Assembly: GCA_017880715.1 (NCBI GenBank) | Contig: JADGRT010000171.1 | Span: forward strand, 1 to 6,682 | Direction: 5' to 3' | Length of the DNA: 6,682 nucleotides | Source of the DNA: Verrucomicrobiia bacterium | GTDB taxonomy: Bacteria > Verrucomicrobiota > Verrucomicrobiia > Limisphaerales > UBA1319 | In this document: in pieces, positions 5,787 through 6,682 of the stretch | How the letters are laid out: each line of letters begins with the position of its first letter | Numbering within the stretch: the first letter of the stretch is position 1 | The notes under the pieces: generated by a model | Database searches by the model: none | What the model was told of the DNA's origin: nothing | The model's input: only the letters and a program-made list of their open reading frames with translations | Position numbers and translations under genes: made by a program

Positions 5787-6682
5787 ATGGGTCTGTTTCA
5801 AAAATTCAAAGAAGGTCTTAAAAAGACCCAGGTCAAACTGGCGCATGAGCTTAAACGCATCTTCACCGGTTCGCCCAAGCTGACTGGCTCGACGCTGGAA
5901 GAATTGGAAGCCGCCCTGCTCGGCGCCGATTTTGGCATGGCGGTAACGCTCCAAATTACAGCGGCCGTAAAAAAGGCCTATGAATCTCAGGGTGGCGCCG
6001 GACTGGATGTGTTTTCCATCGCTCGACAGGAAGTGGAAACCAGCCTGACCAACGCCCAGACGCCACTTCGCCAGTCTCCATCGGGCCTAATCGTGGCCTC
6101 TCTCGTCGGGGTCAATGGCACCGGGAAAACCACGACCTGTGCCAAGCTGGCTTACCATGTCCAGCAACAAGGGTACAAAGCGCTGCTGGCCGCCTGCGAC
6201 ACCTTCCGCGCCGCCGCCATCGAACAAATCAAACTTTGGGGAGAGAAACTGGAGATTCCCGTTATTGCCGGAGCCTATGGCGCCGACCCAGCCTCGGTCG
6301 CTCACGACGCCGTAACCGCAGCTCTGGCACGGCAGTCACATTATCTGTTTGTGGATACCGCCGGCCGGCTTCATACCAAACACAACCTCATGCAGGAATT
6401 GCAGAAATTGCATCGTGTCATGGGCAAACAATGCCCTGGGGCGCCCCACGAAACTCTGCTCGTGCTGGATGCCACCACCGGCATGAATGCCTTAACCCAG
6501 GCGCGTGAGTTTCATAAGGCGGTCCCTTTAACCGGTCTGGTCATTACCAAACTCGATGGCACCAGCAAAGGTGGCATGGTCGTGGCCATCCAAAAAGAAC
6601 TGGGCCTGCCCATCAAATTTGTGGGCCTGGGCGAACAGGCTGATGACTTGCAACCCTTTGATGCCAAACAATACGCTTCGGC
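5787..6682 (+). CDS. ftsY: Signal recognition particle receptor FtsY, last few codons beyond window edge
   Basis: 298 codons are visible from ATG 5787, six bases after the PHP stop. FtsY is the GTPase that docks the signal recognition particle and its ribosome at the inner membrane and hands over to SecYEG. Order: a basic amphipathic N-terminal helix (residues 1-28, MGLFQKFKEGLKKT), the helical N domain (about 30-95), then the G domain with P-loop GVNGTGKT (108-115), DTFRAAAIEQ (138-147), DTAGRLHT (190-197), LDATTGMN (227-234), TKLDGTSKGG (254-263) and GLGE (280-283). The visible end, DDLQPFDAKQYAS, matches the family C-terminus, so only about five to fifteen residues should be missing. The long acidic A domain of E. 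coli FtsY is absent and membrane contact should depend on the N-terminal helix. The usual TGQ is TGM (Met232). No Shine-Dalgarno motif precedes the ATG, so translation may be coupled to the PHP gene. Confidence 0.95.
   Translation, partial: MGLFQKFKEGLKKTQVKLAHELKRIFTGSPKLTGSTLEELEAALLGADFGMAVTLQITAAVKKAYESQGGAGLDVFSIARQEVETSLTNAQTPLRQSPSGLIVASLVGVNGTGKTTTCAKLAYHVQQQGYKALLAACDTFRAAAIEQIKLWGEKLEIPVIAGAYGADPASVAHDAVTAALARQSHYLFVDTAGRLHTKHNLMQELQKLHRVMGKQCPGAPHETLLVLDATTGMNALTQAREFHKAVPLTGLVITKLDGTSKGGMVVAIQKELGLPIKFVGLGEQADDLQPFDAKQYAS

Noticed and set aside
1..6682. CRISPR, insertion sequence, phage, toxin-antitoxin, tRNA or defence system
   Set aside because: No spaced repeats, terminal inverted repeats, transposase or integrase motifs, tRNA-like folds or defence domains were seen on either strand; the genes are mainly housekeeping and ordinary regulatory types.

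Overview
This 6.7-kb window (GC roughly in the high 50s per cent by eye) is an ordinary, densely coded piece of bacterial chromosome. It holds seven protein genes and no mobile element, CRISPR array, rRNA or tRNA. The best guess for the source is Verrucomicrobiota or a related PVC lineage. The reasons are a UxaE-like gene with a short N-terminus, a NusB with an extended early segment, an FtsY reduced to its NG core, and the near absence of Shine-Dalgarno motifs before start codons. This assignment is inferred from remembered family features, not from a search.

Left block, all on the minus strand (read right to left): a trimeric-type purine nucleoside phosphorylase (3352-4233), a PAS / histidine-kinase-like / receiver hybrid protein (1743-3245), a LysR-family regulator (732-1613) and the N-terminal half of a tagaturonate-epimerase-family (UxaE-like) protein cut by the window edge (1-650). 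A GC-rich hairpin with a T-rich tail (1674-1726) probably separates the kinase gene from lysR. LysR appears to have its own promoter, with a dyad of LysR-box form inside it. LysR and the UxaE-like gene are 81 bp apart and may be co-transcribed.

Right block, plus strand: nusB (4428-4922), a PHP-domain phosphoesterase (4929-5780) and ftsY (5787 to the window end). Each gap is 6 bp, so this is almost certainly one operon. It joins transcription antitermination and rRNA synthesis (NusB), a probable 3',5'-bisphosphonucleotide or RNA-end hydrolase (PHP) and the SRP receptor (FtsY). The two blocks diverge from 4234-4427, which carries a good sigma70-type promoter for the phosphorylase and a pyrimidine-rich leader before nusB.

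No wholly new system is evident. The strongest oddity is the kinase-like protein: the phospho-accepting histidine of the usual HDFNN motif is leucine, while its ATP-binding motifs and receiver domain look intact. Secondary points are the SD-less starts, the LysR promoter lying almost on the start codon, the uncertain substrate of the UxaE-like enzyme, and small substitutions in FtsY and the phosphorylase.
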